A DNA stretch of 64,000 nucleotides from Bryum argenteum (lineage: Eukaryota > Streptophyta > Bryopsida > Bryales > Bryaceae), in contig CM073329.1 in assembly GCA_037043015.1 (NCBI GenBank), forward strand, positions 15,950,648 through 16,014,647, in the 5' to 3' direction. Under the pieces are notes generated by a model, which was given only the letters and a program-made list of their open reading frames with translations, made no database searches and was not told the DNA's origin. Shown one piece after another: positions 53,201-64,000 of the stretch (its first letter is position 1; every line of letters starts with the position of its first letter). The translations under genes and the position numbers were made by a program.

Positions 53201-55167
53201 AATCGGTCTTCTTTTCGATGCTGTAGGTGGTTTCCCCAAGCAGCAGGGACGTACTTCACCGTGCCAGTTTTGGGATCTATGTCAGCTCTTTCACTCACAG
53301 TGGCTCCCTTTGCACTCTTGTTTTCGATATTATGGGGAATTTACCGAAATCTCAGTTTCGCTTGGATCGGCCAAGATGTGCTCGTGCGTATTCCCTTTCA
53401 CGTCTAAAAACGCCTCTTTTCGGTTATAGCGTCAAATTGCGTGAAGTCATTTTTCGAAATCATTTGGTCATGTAGCCGGCTTGTAGCTGTCATCTTATTC
53501 CATAACATTCTCATTTCATTACCATTGCTGAGGCAAATTATAATCCATGATTTTTTAATATATCGGTGGTCATTTACAGGGAATCTCGTTGATTTTGAGT
53601 GTTCTTCAGATCGTGCGCATACCTAATATCAAGGTAGGTCTTTGAGTATTTTCTAGGGCCTTGTCTTAGGTGCATCAGCTCAACTTGCAGATGACTATCT
53701 ATACATGCATCTCAAGCCAGTTCCTTATCTGAAAGTGTATTGTACTGGGTGTAAACAGGTTTCTGCTGTACTACTAAGCGCTTCCTTCGTGTATGACATA
53801 TTCTGGGTGTTCATATCTCCGCTTATTTTTGACGAAAGCGTCATGATTGTGGTATGTTCACTAATCTGTCTTCCTGTGGAGACGTCCTCTCTGCAACTGT
53901 GTAACCTTTCATAAGTACCTTAATGTCGTTATAATATTTCTCACTTCAGTACTCTTCTTGCCAGATAACATTATGCATTCTTGGTAGAGTTCTGAGTATT
54001 TTGCTTTGTTGGACCAGGTCGCACGAGGAGATAAGAGCAATGGAGAGGGTATTCCTATGCTTCTTAAAGTCCCACGTCTGTATGATCCGTGGGGTGGCTA
54101 CAGTATCATCGGCTTTGGGGATATTCTGCTCCCAGGACTTCTAGTTTCTTTCTGCTTACGGTACTACCCTGCAAGCTACTTCTAGCTTTTTCTGCTATGG
54201 GTGATGAAATCTAGTGCATTTGTTTTCTCCCTATTATACGTATCTTTTAGATTTGGCCTTTATTCCTCATAAGATGACAGTGTATCATTATATTTACTTC
54301 ACTAAGGAACGCACGTAGTTCTGAAGCTTCAGTATGCTGACTGAGAAGCCTATGTCATGATGAAGTGAAGGGTGAAGATGACTAGGATAGATTATGTCAT
54401 GTTGAAGCGGAGGACTATTAGTGTAAATTCGATATCCTCATATATATTGCACTGGTTTCTTCTTTTTTTTTCAGATATGACTGGGTGGCAAAGAAAAGCC
54501 TCTTCAATGGCTACTTTTTGTGGACATCAGTGGGTTATGGCCTTGGTGAGTGATCGCACATCCTTGGAAGTGTGATGATTGTTGCTTCTCGTTCCATGGC
54601 TCTATCGCCCTCCATGAAGTCATAAGGGACGCACAAGGGAAGCACCTGTAGGCGTGAAGTGTTGATACTACAGCTGACTTCTTTTATGAAGGTTTCGTAA
54701 ATGTACAGAGATCTAACGTGCTTGAGCTATTGTACAGGGTTGTTCTGGACTTACGTAGCCCTCAATTTGATGGTGGGAAGTGGCCAGCCAGCTCTTCTTT
54801 ATATTGTCCCATGTACTCTAGGTATTGCACCACCTCTTTTTGATTTTGAGTTGAGTTGAATATCGCCATTCTACTGGTATCGGAGCGTTTCGCTTTTGAC
54901 TCCATTGTCGTGTTCGTTATCGAATTTTCTAGTTCGGCGTCACTGTTCCTCTGATGAGAGTACTCTGCGATGCAATATTGCGATGGTAATGGCTACACAG
55001 ACGTTTGTTTTGACCAATTAAATTCAACTTTTGATGTACTAGGAACTGTGCTTATCCTGGGATGGTGGCGAGGAGAATTGAAATCTTTGTGGACCAAAGG
55101 TGAACAAGTTTCTCCAGTTGAGAGTTATTCGGAATCGCCTCGCATTCATGACCGTCCGGATCCGTAA
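50254..55167 (+). CDS. SPPL: Signal peptide peptidase-like (SPPL) intramembrane aspartyl protease with PA domain, 14 exons, complete
   Basis: Cleaves type II membrane proteins within endosomal/secretory membranes (presenilin/SPP clan). Exons: 50254-50403, 51008-51166, 51270-51381, 51737-51835, 52075-52226, 52514-52699, 52964-52998, 53227-53383, 53580-53633, 53759-53851, 54018-54160, 54475-54545, 54738-54821, 55043-55167; all joins in frame, 539 aa, the usual plant SPPL length. Residues 1-25 are a signal peptide. About 50-150 is a lumenal PA domain ([44 protein letters not shown]). [12 protein letters not shown] leads into the membrane part. Catalytic motifs: YD (D381) in SFVYDIFW, GxGD (D434) in [11 protein letters not shown], and PAL (488-490) in GSGQPALLY. 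The donor of exon 4 (G|GTTTGC) is weak but is the only one keeping frame. Nothing suggests inactivation. Confidence 0.95.
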
Positions 55168-57366
55168 ATGGTGAGTTGAAGTTCTTTATGTATTAGGCAG
55201 TGATCCAGAATGAGTAATGATCAAACTTTACTTTGTGACGTCAGGTTTTTAAGCAAGAAGTATTCGTTCTTACCATTAAAAGTTATATAGCGAAGAATTA
55301 TAAACCTTGCTGACAGAAATTACACTTTGTCATATATAACAGTTGCGCAATTTCAAAGTAATTGCACCAGTTTCCACGACGCTGAATGTCTATTACTGCG
55401 TTACTGTGCTTATTTCGATTAAATTGCTCCTGTCTCTTCTGGAGCATGTGTGATATTTTTAATATTGACATATCTTCATTACAGGATTTTGTGATGTTCT
55501 TTTCTTCAGCTACATGTTAGCGTTCTCAGCCCGAATCTGATGGTGGTGAGCAACAAAATTTGTGGAGCACAGAAGTGCTTGGTCACCTCACAGCGGAAGG
55601 TGTTGGCTGCGGAACAGATGATCGTAGTTGAAGTTCGTTTGGGATGTCATTTAAGTTAACCACGTTATAGTCTCCTTAGCTCAGATCTCATGACGACAAG
55701 AAGCAAAAACTGTGCATTCAAGAATTGCTAATCTCTTTCGTAACAGACATTGTGGAGATGACCATCCCTGTGTAAATTGTTCTAGTGTTTAGGTCTGATA
55801 TTATTTCATTTGGAGTCCACCGATATGGTATTGGAGTGTTTAATACCAATCAGATGTTCTTGACGTGCTCATCATGTAGATGTCTCTACAGCAGCACCTG
55901 AATTGATGCAATAAGGACTTTAGGTTGGATTCACTCTTGCTTGATAGACTATGTGTAAGTTTGATCTTTATCATTGTTGTTCACTTTTCCAAAAGTGTTT
56001 TATGTATCATAACAATGGATGAATGTACAAGAGGATAGCGACTTTGTTAGAGGCATGCACTTCTTTCTTGAGTCGTGTGTTGAATCTTCAGAATTTCTTG
56101 CAATCCCTTTAACTTACTCATAAGAATTCGTTCAAGAAACTTTTCCAGAAAGTCTCAAGAAGCCTTAGATTACATAGGTGTTTGCTCTCATACTACACAC
56201 TTTTACTAAACACACTGTGTTACCTTCATCATTATCAAGTGTATCCTTCTAGAATCACAAAAAATTTGATAATTAATGTTAGTTACATTAATTATAACAC
56301 GCAATGGAATGAAGAGGAAGAGCATGGTGCATATGGAGAGCTGAGAACCAATAACGAGGGAGACAAGCGAGGGAATCATGCGGCACAAAGAGCAAGAGCA
56401 AGAAGACAAAGGTGGCGCAACATCAAGAGGGAAACTGGCGAAGGAGTGAGGGAAATTGGCGGCGCATAAAACAACTTACGTGGAAAAGTGAGAGAGAATG
56501 GGGGCCAAACTCTAGGCCCCCCACCTCATTGACAACCCGGACTTCTCGGGCTACTTGCCCGTGGATGATCCATACTGCCCGTGCCTGACCTATCCTGCCC
56601 GGGCCTAACCAATCGTGCCCATGCCTGCCGAGGCCTAAAAAAACGTGCCCAAGTCTTGCATTTTAATGCATGCCCCTAGTATTTGTGTAATTTGCTTAAT
56701 TTATTTAGAGTAAATTATGTTGAATTAATATAATTAACGCTTATTGCGCACCATAACACTACTAAATTTGATAATTGATGTTTGTTACAATAATTTTTAA
56801 CCATTTCCCTAGTTCTATTCGTTGAAAACATGTTAGACCAATAAATGACAATTCTAACACTCTATTAGCTTTATGGTAAAATGGAGGCACTTCAACACTT
56901 TACGAGAGTACATGCAATGTACTAAAGAACCAAAATGTGGAAATGGGGTAAATTAATTAATGTTAAATTATTGATAAATTGTTGTATTCGAAAATAGTGA
57001 AATTGAATTTATACAAGAATATTCATTAATCGCTGAATATAAGAACATCCTAAATATAGCAATAGTCTAAATAAAACATCCGTATATTAATACCATAACA
57101 TGACAATATTAATAAAATACGTACATTATTTTAGATAATATTATCATAACATATCATTTTATCAATATATTAGTGGCTTCAGTCACACATCGAGATATCC
57201 AAGCTTTCCAAAGTGTGAATGAACTACATTAGTCACTTCTTAGGGATGTGAAGTTCTGTGTCCCACTCTTGACTGTGGATGAAGATTAAGTTGAGCATGC
57301 TTGACCAAAATAAGTTGGGCAAGCTTGACCAAAATAAGTTGTAGAGTACCTCTTTGGATATATATT
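55168..57366. other. Spacer; 3' UTR of SPPL then repeat-like sequence
   Basis: 55.2-56.0 kb is probably the 3' UTR. 56.3-56.47 kb is purine-rich. 56.55-56.65 kb has about three imperfect 20-bp units around TGCCCGTGCCTGACC. 56.65-57.2 kb is very AT-rich. No gene supported. Confidence 0.45.
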
Positions 57367-57377
57367 TGGAAGTAAAC

Positions 57378-57690
57378 ACGAGGAGGTCGTGGGTTCCATT
57401 CCCCATGGCGGCGTGGTGCTCACCACTATAGTCCACCCAACTATTGTGGGGTCCTTGGACCTTGTTGTATGGGTACCTCAAAGTCCTTTGGGGGGATACT
57501 ATGTCAAGTATCCTCAAGGCACTAGTAACTAGGCTAGAAACTAGCGTAGTTATAGTGTCCACCCTCGAGAGGGGGAAGTAGTATTGTTCCAATTTCCCCT
57601 TGTCCGGTGGGCATCGGGATATTAGCATTACGAACGGACACTTCATTCACGCCGGCCCCTTAGAAAGGGACCGGAGTTTCTATCTTCATC
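57378..57690 (+). mobile_element. tRNA-derived SINE, 5'-truncated copy
   Basis: Shares with 9479-9800 the B-box-like GGGTTCCATTCC (57391-57402), the words GGCGTGGTGCTCACCACTAT and AGTAGTATTGTTCCAATTT, and the 3' end TTTCTATCTTC. It lacks the A-box segment. TGGAAGTAAAC is present on both sides (57367-57377 and 57691-57701), an 11-bp target duplication, so it inserted already truncated. It carries about 40 bp (near 57470-57510) absent from the other copy. Confidence 0.82.
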
Positions 57691-57701
57691 TGGAAGTAAA
57701 C

Positions 57702-58981
57702 TCACTCTCCAAATGTGCAAGGGTGATTCTTGCACAATTTCAGAGGATTTACTCACCTACCAATAACCTCTTCCATCCATTCTTCAATAAACATGTATAA
57801 TGACTCAGAATCTCTTGACTCTATATCCACTATTTGAATAGTCCCCATTTTAAGGACACAAATGAGGATGCCAGCAGGTGTATACTTAAAAAACTCTTAA
57901 TACTAATAGTGTACCTGCTGTTCTATGACCTCAATACACCAACTAAAGCAGTAACTAAAAATGGCTTCTAAGAGTGATTGGGCCGACACGACAGTTCCAG
58001 GAAGAATCCGTTCTCCTCTCTCCCTCGCAGCGGCGCCATTTGAATCCTTCCGCAATTGCCAAGGGGTGGGCGCTCCAGCCGATTCCGTCGCCAGCCATCG
58101 CCATCGCCCGCTCCCACTCACATTACGTGGTAAGCCCTCTTACCCACCTCGATTTCTTTGGTTTCATCCCTTTGATCCTCGCTCCTTCTCTGCAATGGGA
58201 TTCGGAGCCATTCGAAACCGATCGAACACGCGCCAGGTATCGAAAAATCCCGGATCTTGCTATCGTTCATTCAAACCGGATTCGATAGCCTATAATTAGC
58301 TCAAGAGAGGATGCTTACTTGGCATTTGAGAGTTTCGGATCATGTTACTCTGTATGCGAGATCAGTATTTGCAAAGCTCGCTGTGATTCTCTGCAGTTGG
58401 CCTCTGTCGGCGATGGCAAAAAATTTCGGTGGCTGATGCGCCGATCGCATTTTTCAGAGCTTCGAATGTCTTCACAAGTGCTTGTTCTCTTCTTTTTGGG
58501 TACAATTGACCATGTAGATGAACTTTTGATAGTTTAATGAGAATTGTGAATGGATGACGACGAATTTTTTGGAATTGCTTACTTTTCATGTTTTAATACG
58601 ACACTGATGAGTAATCTGCAGGATTGTAGAAAGGGCAAGAAACGTAGACAAGCAAGTGCTTCCATGTTTCTCTCGTTCGTGTTAGAGCTAGTTTTCTCAG
58701 TGCATTCAAATTGGCGTAGAGTTGCTTGGTTCACTTATAAACAGCCGGTCGAGAATTTTTCTCTTGGATATTTCAGGGGACTAGAAAGTAGGGCATGTTT
58801 CGTAACGTACAAATGATCAGTTATTGTTTACGCAGAGATTCTATTGACCTGATCAGATTTTCCATTGCAGAAGAGGAATATTAACACCTTCACAGTTTTG
58901 AATACCTCATATGTTGCAGGATGATTATGATTGAGAACACCAGCCTTAGCAAGCTTTGATATTCTCTACAATCCAAGCAAT
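57702..58981. other. Upstream region and likely 5' UTR exon of the WD40 gene
   Basis: 58.0-58.13 kb is GC-richer and ends at ACATTACGTG|GTAAGC, a good donor, so it may be a noncoding first exon with a long intron before the coding start at 58982. This is inference; no coding frame joins across. Confidence 0.4.
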
Positions 58982-61900
58982 ATGAGGCTCGTCAGGCGGA
59001 AACCTAGGAAGCTGGACGCATGTGGAACGGTTTGCACTCTAGCCTCATATATGCACTAAGCAGTAGATTGTAAATTCCATAAAGTGTGTGACGCACTGCA
59101 CGAAGAACAAAGAACACTAATTGTTGACTTTATAATCATCGGGAACACCATGATTTCGTGTTTCTCTTGAAAAACATCATCTGCTACATTTTGGATCTTG
59201 TGGTCACCGTTTGTTGCTGAAGTGACCAGACACTGAATAGTGATCTTGTTGTTGGTGCCCGTTCAGAGCTAACTTGATGCTCACTGGAATGTGACTTCTG
59301 CAGCTTGAATTGGAACGAGTTATCGGCCTGACGACAGCAACTCCAAGTGGTTTAGCATGCAATGGTGTCAGTGAAGAGATAGCGTACATCGCCGGCTGTG
59401 TAATAGTGATATATAATGTAATCGATAACTGTCAGACGCATTTCCTTACGGGGCCTGGAAGCTCCAAACCCTTTTTAAGCGTCGCATTCTCTAGTCAAGG
59501 AGGGAAATACATAGCCGCTGGGGAGGTATTATTCTGGACTTGTTCACAGTTAGATCTTCAAGCTTCATGCCAAAAAGTTTTCTTTCTCAGCGCATGGGGA
59601 ACTTGTGATGATGCTTCTAGCCTCACAAGGATGCTTGGTTTTGATACGATCAATACCGTTTATCATATTCTGGATATGTTATTGAGATGAGGCCATTTTC
59701 ATATCACTTGGATCAATGAAGTACAGAACTGAAAAATCTGGTTATGAATGACCTACTAAATTGCTAAGACATAGACCCAAACTGGCTTCTTGATCCTGGA
59801 GTGCCTAAACGCCTACAAACGACTTAATGTCTTCCTTACACAGTTTCCTATTTGATTGCAGTCAGGGCACCAGCCCGCGGTTGTAGTTTGGGAGGTGGCT
59901 ACGCGCACTTGCATTGCCGATTTAAAGACACACAAGTATGGAGTGTCTTCTGTACAGTTTTCCTCAAATGGTAAGTCGAACATTTTACACCGAAATCACT
60001 AGATTGTAGTGGCCTCACTCAACCTCATCGTAATACACTTATACTCTCTACATGTGCATTGTGATTGACCTGCACAACATTTCAATCTTTGCAAATGTCT
60101 GTAGAGGGTAACGGGAATGCTTGTCGAACCTGATATAGTGATAGGTTAGTCAGTCGACATTTCTTCTTTTGCTGAACGTTTTCAAGGTTAGATTTCTCTG
60201 GGTAGGTTATAGAAGAGGAAGTTTCAGCTCATGCAAATTCTGACTAACCTACCTGCGACTAGTATGGAAGTTAAGAATTCTGACTGGCCTTCTTTCGCTT
60301 AGTATTGAGCCTGGATATAAAGTACGTTCATATTGTATCATCAGTCATCTTCTGGGTGTACACTTCCTAGGATTCTATAACCTTTCCTGTAACGTTTCTT
60401 TTGGCGTGGACTTGCATGGGTACAGGTAAGCACTTGGTATCGCTCGGTTTGCCTCAAGATGGGCACCTGTGTCTCTGGGATTGGAAAAGTGGAGCGTTGC
60501 TGATGAAAACTCGAGCCGCATCAGGTTCTTTAGCTGCCACGACTTTGCATTTTGCCACAGATGGCAGTTTCTTTGTGTCTGGTGGGGCGAAGCATCTCAA
60601 GCAATGGACACTTCGAGCAAGTTCGTTTGGGATGACCACCAGTTCGGGCATGGATGGAAGACCAATTAAATTGGGCACTCAGAAAGAGAGCACATTCGTG
60701 TCTGTATCATCTTCAAGAGAGCATATTCCTGTCTCTTCATCAACTCAACCCATTTATGCGTTGACATCTTCTGGTAATTAGCATGTTGCTCCTCATCTAT
60801 GCTGTTTTTAAGGTGGAATGACGTAACGCGTGTAGAATCTTGTATATGGAGTGGTCCTCCATTCTGTTCTTGCTTCGACAAGAAGCCTTTAAGGATTCTT
60901 TCCTTGCAATGAAAAGCTGATTTTGTCACTTTTGCAGGTGTCCTTTGTTTGGTCCATGCTGGGCTAGCTATTGAAAAATGGGTTGATATGCAGGTATTGA
61001 TCAATCTTTGTGTTGCATAAAATTGATGACCCTCTGCCTCGTGTATGCTCAAATACTTGATGATTTTCTTTTGCTGAAAGTTATGGTGCCTGTGGCGGGC
61101 GCTCTTTTACTGTTCGGCTCACTCTGAAACTGCGGCCCGACCCCTTTAATGACGTGTGAGCTTGGCTGAGCAGGTGCGGCGAGCGTATGCTTTAACCACC
61201 TCAGAGGGTTATATAGCTTGTGCATGCAGTGATGGGATAGTAAGAATTTTCTTGCAAGGTAGCCTTGAATACTCCACGACACTTCCTCGGCCTGCCCCTT
61301 ATGGCTATCATGGCCTCACAGATGCCAATGTTGGTGCCTACTTGGCTGTGGGCAATCATGTAACTTCTGGCACAAAGTTTCCCGACGCAGTTGCCTGTAC
61401 ATATCTCCAACAAGGCCAGAATATTGGTGAGACTACCGCTTAAATGCAGAAGTCGTTTTACCGGAATCACCTCTCTACATGTACAAGCAACAAAGGAGAT
61501 CCGCATAATTTGATATATATTGCTCAGTAGCCAATAATTAAGATCGTTGTTCAGTTTTTCTGATTTTGTGCGTGAATTCTTGGGTTGCAGCTGTTATTTA
61601 TGATGACCATAGCTTGTACGTTTGGGATGTTCGGAGCTACGCAAAGGTCTCTGCTTAACCATTTGCGATATTGACTGCTGCATATTATTGACGGGTTGCA
61701 GAGCGTTGTACAGAGTGTATAGTAACTGATTATCGATGCTCATTGATTTTTTGAACATGGTTACGTTTTCCTGCACTTGTGAAAAATTTGTGAAATAGCT
61801 AACATTGTAGTACTCTTTCGCTTACACTTCTATAGCTGATTCAGTCATTCTTTCGCTTAGTCTTTGGATGCAAGAGTCCGAAAGTTCGAGTAATATTGAA

Positions 61901-63889
61901 ACGTCGGGATTCATTAACTTCAATACAGCTCAATTTGGGCACAATAATCTTTGTGTGAAGAAACATTCCAGGAAGTGTGATATGTTGTTTTGATGCCCTG
62001 TAACAGATCGGAAGGTACCGCACGTTTCTTTCCCATAGTTCCTGCATATGGGATGTTGTGAGCTTGCCTGACCCGCTTCATTCAGCAAATGCAAATGGAG
62101 GGGAAGCCTTCGCAACGTGTTCAGCTGATGGTACCATTCGGCTGTGGGACCTAGAACTTGGTCAAGATGACACATCTAAGGATCTTCCAGTTCACTCTTC
62201 AGCCGAGAGCGCCCGGCCACAGAATATTTATAACAAGAATATCTTAGGGGTGCTATACATAGGTATACATTGACTCTCTTGTGATTAATTACATTGTGGA
62301 GCACCTGATCTGGATACGTAGCACATTTGTGATATGAGATATTAATTGACTTATATTATTAATCTTGAATGGAATGAGTTGTGAGGCTGAGATTTAAGTT
62401 GGTGTTTTGCATATATGGGCTTAGCTTATTGTACTCGGAATGGCTCTCATTTCAGAATGGAGTGACTTCAGTTGTTTTAAGAACATGTACTTTGATGCAC
62501 GACCTGCCGGTTTCTAATAAAGTCTGCTTGACTGCAGATTATTCAGGAGATCAAAAGGGAAGGCTTTCGACCCAAGGTGTGATAGAAGAGTCCTTTGATA
62601 CGACTGTTGGATTTCGTTGCATTACTGTGAGCCCCGATGGAAGTCATCTAGCTGCTGGTGACAGCAGTGGAAACCTTCGCATTTTTGACCTTAATAATTT
62701 GCTGCTACATTGTTTTCAGGTACGAACAGCTCACCTGTATCTCAAAACCTAAAGAAATGGAACTTGTCAGATGAATAGGAAGTCCTACAATACCACAAAG
62801 AACTTGATTAAATTAACAATCTAACTTCTGTGATATTTGCAGGAAGCTCATGATGCGGAAATTCTATCTCTGAGTTATACCACAATCATGAATCATGATG
62901 TTCGCAGCACGGATCCCTTCAACAATTGCCTGCTAGCCTCTGCAGGGCGTGACCGGCTCATTCATATCTATAATGTCAATAGGTGATTATCATTCCTATG
63001 TACACGCATCATTCCTGTAAGTGAGCGTAAATCAATCATTTGTGAGGATGGATACAGTTCATGAATATCGTACTTGGATCATTCCTTCAGTTAGACGAGG
63101 ATGTCTTGATATTTTCCGTGCGTTCGGTGTAAGACTCCTTGATTTTACTTAATGCGTTTGCCTTCCTGCGCTCTTGTAGAGGCTACGATGTAGTCGAGAC
63201 ATTGGATGACCACACCGCATCAATTACGACTGTCAGATTCGCTTGCAATGGATCGAAATTGCTAAGCTGCAGTGCTGACAAGTAAGCATTCAATCACTCC
63301 GAATGTAGACTTCTGACAGAATTTTATTATCTAGCCACTAACATTGATAGTTGTGTATCATCCATTCTACATGAGGATCTAGCCAGAAACTAAGCTTTTT
63401 GTGATTAAATCCTATGCGAATGTCGTTCCCTATCCTGGTGGTATGAGTAGATTCATGCCCTTGCAGAAATTTTGCTAACAATTCGATTCAATGATCGTGC
63501 AGGTCAGTAGTGTTTCGTAACGTTTCCACGACCTCGTCGGGATGCAAGGCCGTGCGTTACCACCAAGAAATGGCCACTCGGGGCACCATTTATGACATGG
63601 ATATAGATGCCTCTGACAAGCTCGTCTTCACCGTTGGCCAGGTCATACTTTCTAAGCTGTCAAGTTTTCTACGTTTTCAGCCGAAAGAAGTGCTGAGGTT
63701 ATTCTGAAGCATAAAATCATTAGAAAGCTTCTTGTCGAATATGTAGTCTGATTTTATGTATCAATAACACCATTGCGCAACTGGCTTCTGTTTATCTTTC
63801 AGGAGAAGAAACTTAATATACTGAGCTTAGCGACGGGTAAGCCCATACGGTGTTTCAAACCAGAGGGTGACATTGGAGAGCCGATTAAG
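58982..63889 (+). CDS. MABP1/WDR62-type WD40 scaffold protein, first 13 coding exons (continues past the window)
   Basis: Exons: 58982-59029, 59304-59525, 59862-59970, 60426-60773, 60938-60993, 61174-61426, 61591-61646, 62007-62262, 62538-62719, 62843-62982, 63180-63281, 63503-63641, 63803-63889; all GT-AG and in frame, about 600 aa so far. Family words of MAPK-binding protein 1/WDR62 are seen in order: [152 protein letters not shown]. This makes a double WD40 propeller. In animals these scaffold JNK signalling and spindle poles; the plant role is less defined. The start [12 protein letters not shown] is short and basic, as in homologues. The donor of the last exon (63890) leads out of the window. 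Confidence 0.92.
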
Positions 63890-64000
63890 GTACACTACAA
63901 TTCACTCCAGATTTGAGATTGGGCTTCCAAGGTGGAATATTAACCCCTCTTTATCTACTCGCTTTATTTTTATTGTGTATTACACACTATTATGAGACGA

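Noticed and set aside
1..64000. CRISPR arrays, rRNA genes, bacterial operons, tRNA genes
   Set aside because: No short regularly spaced repeats of CRISPR type, no rRNA sequence, and the only tRNA-like promoter boxes belong to SINEs.

Overview
The window is nuclear DNA of a land plant. The support is intron-containing genes with GT-AG introns of roughly 80-600 bp, a plant-specific NPSN-type SNARE, a plant SPPL protease with a PA domain, an S1/P1 (ENDO/BFN-type) nuclease, and plant SINE and MITE families. The style (compact genes, AT-rich repeat-filled spacers, a CCA1/LHY-like C-terminal fragment) suits a bryophyte, probably a moss. That placement is inference.

Region by region. 0.1-7.7 kb is one piggyBac-superfamily element: TTAA target duplications, 14-bp perfect terminal inverted repeats and an intact 770-aa DDD transposase on the minus strand. 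It also carries pieces of host genes: a carbamoyl-phosphate synthase large-subunit fragment, a CCA1/LHY C-terminal fragment, a CGI-58/ABHD5-like exon with a stop codon, and an AT-hook/DLNELP open frame. This gene-capturing piggyBac is the most unusual object here. 9.5-9.8 kb is a tRNA-derived SINE with an 8-bp target duplication; its relative at 57.4-57.7 kb is 5'-truncated. 10.4-11.7 kb is a single-exon TKL-like kinase with DFQ in place of DFG. 14.8-15.7 kb and 37.8-38.8 kb are two TTAA-flanked non-autonomous elements of one family. 16.1-17.7 kb is a complete 9-exon S1/P1 nuclease followed by a degenerate tandem array with a period near 190 bp. 19.0-19.3 kb is a small C2H2 protein. 20.5-21.5 kb (minus) is an unrecognised 5-exon gene. 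23.3-25.9 kb (minus) is a 9-exon NPSN SNARE with an eroded SNARE motif. 30.0-31.2 kb is the start of an unrecognised type II membrane protein that runs into repeats. 33.8-35.3 kb is an F-box gene.

36-50 kb is a repeat-dense accessory region. It holds two paralogous small genes (36.05 and 47.03 kb) with basic N-termini and acidic C-termini carrying ATG8-interacting-type motifs; two and a half copies of a very basic protein family (39.4, 43.5 and a 32.8-kb remnant) with a duplicated TATA promoter; a duplicated 1.3-kb block (31.5 and 45.3 kb); a Tourist-like MITE; and two Tc1/mariner-type foldback elements.

50.3-55.2 kb is a complete 14-exon SPPL intramembrane aspartyl protease (539 aa). 59.0 kb to the window end holds the first 13 coding exons of a MABP1/WDR62-type WD40 protein that continues beyond the window.

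The host genes are ordinary, independent plant genes: vesicle fusion (NPSN), intramembrane proteolysis (SPPL), nucleic-acid turnover (S1/P1), ubiquitin ligase adaptor (F-box), signalling (kinase, WD40 scaffold). They do not form one pathway. Exon boundaries were derived by hand from GT/AG sites, frame continuity and remembered family conservation. No database search was run.
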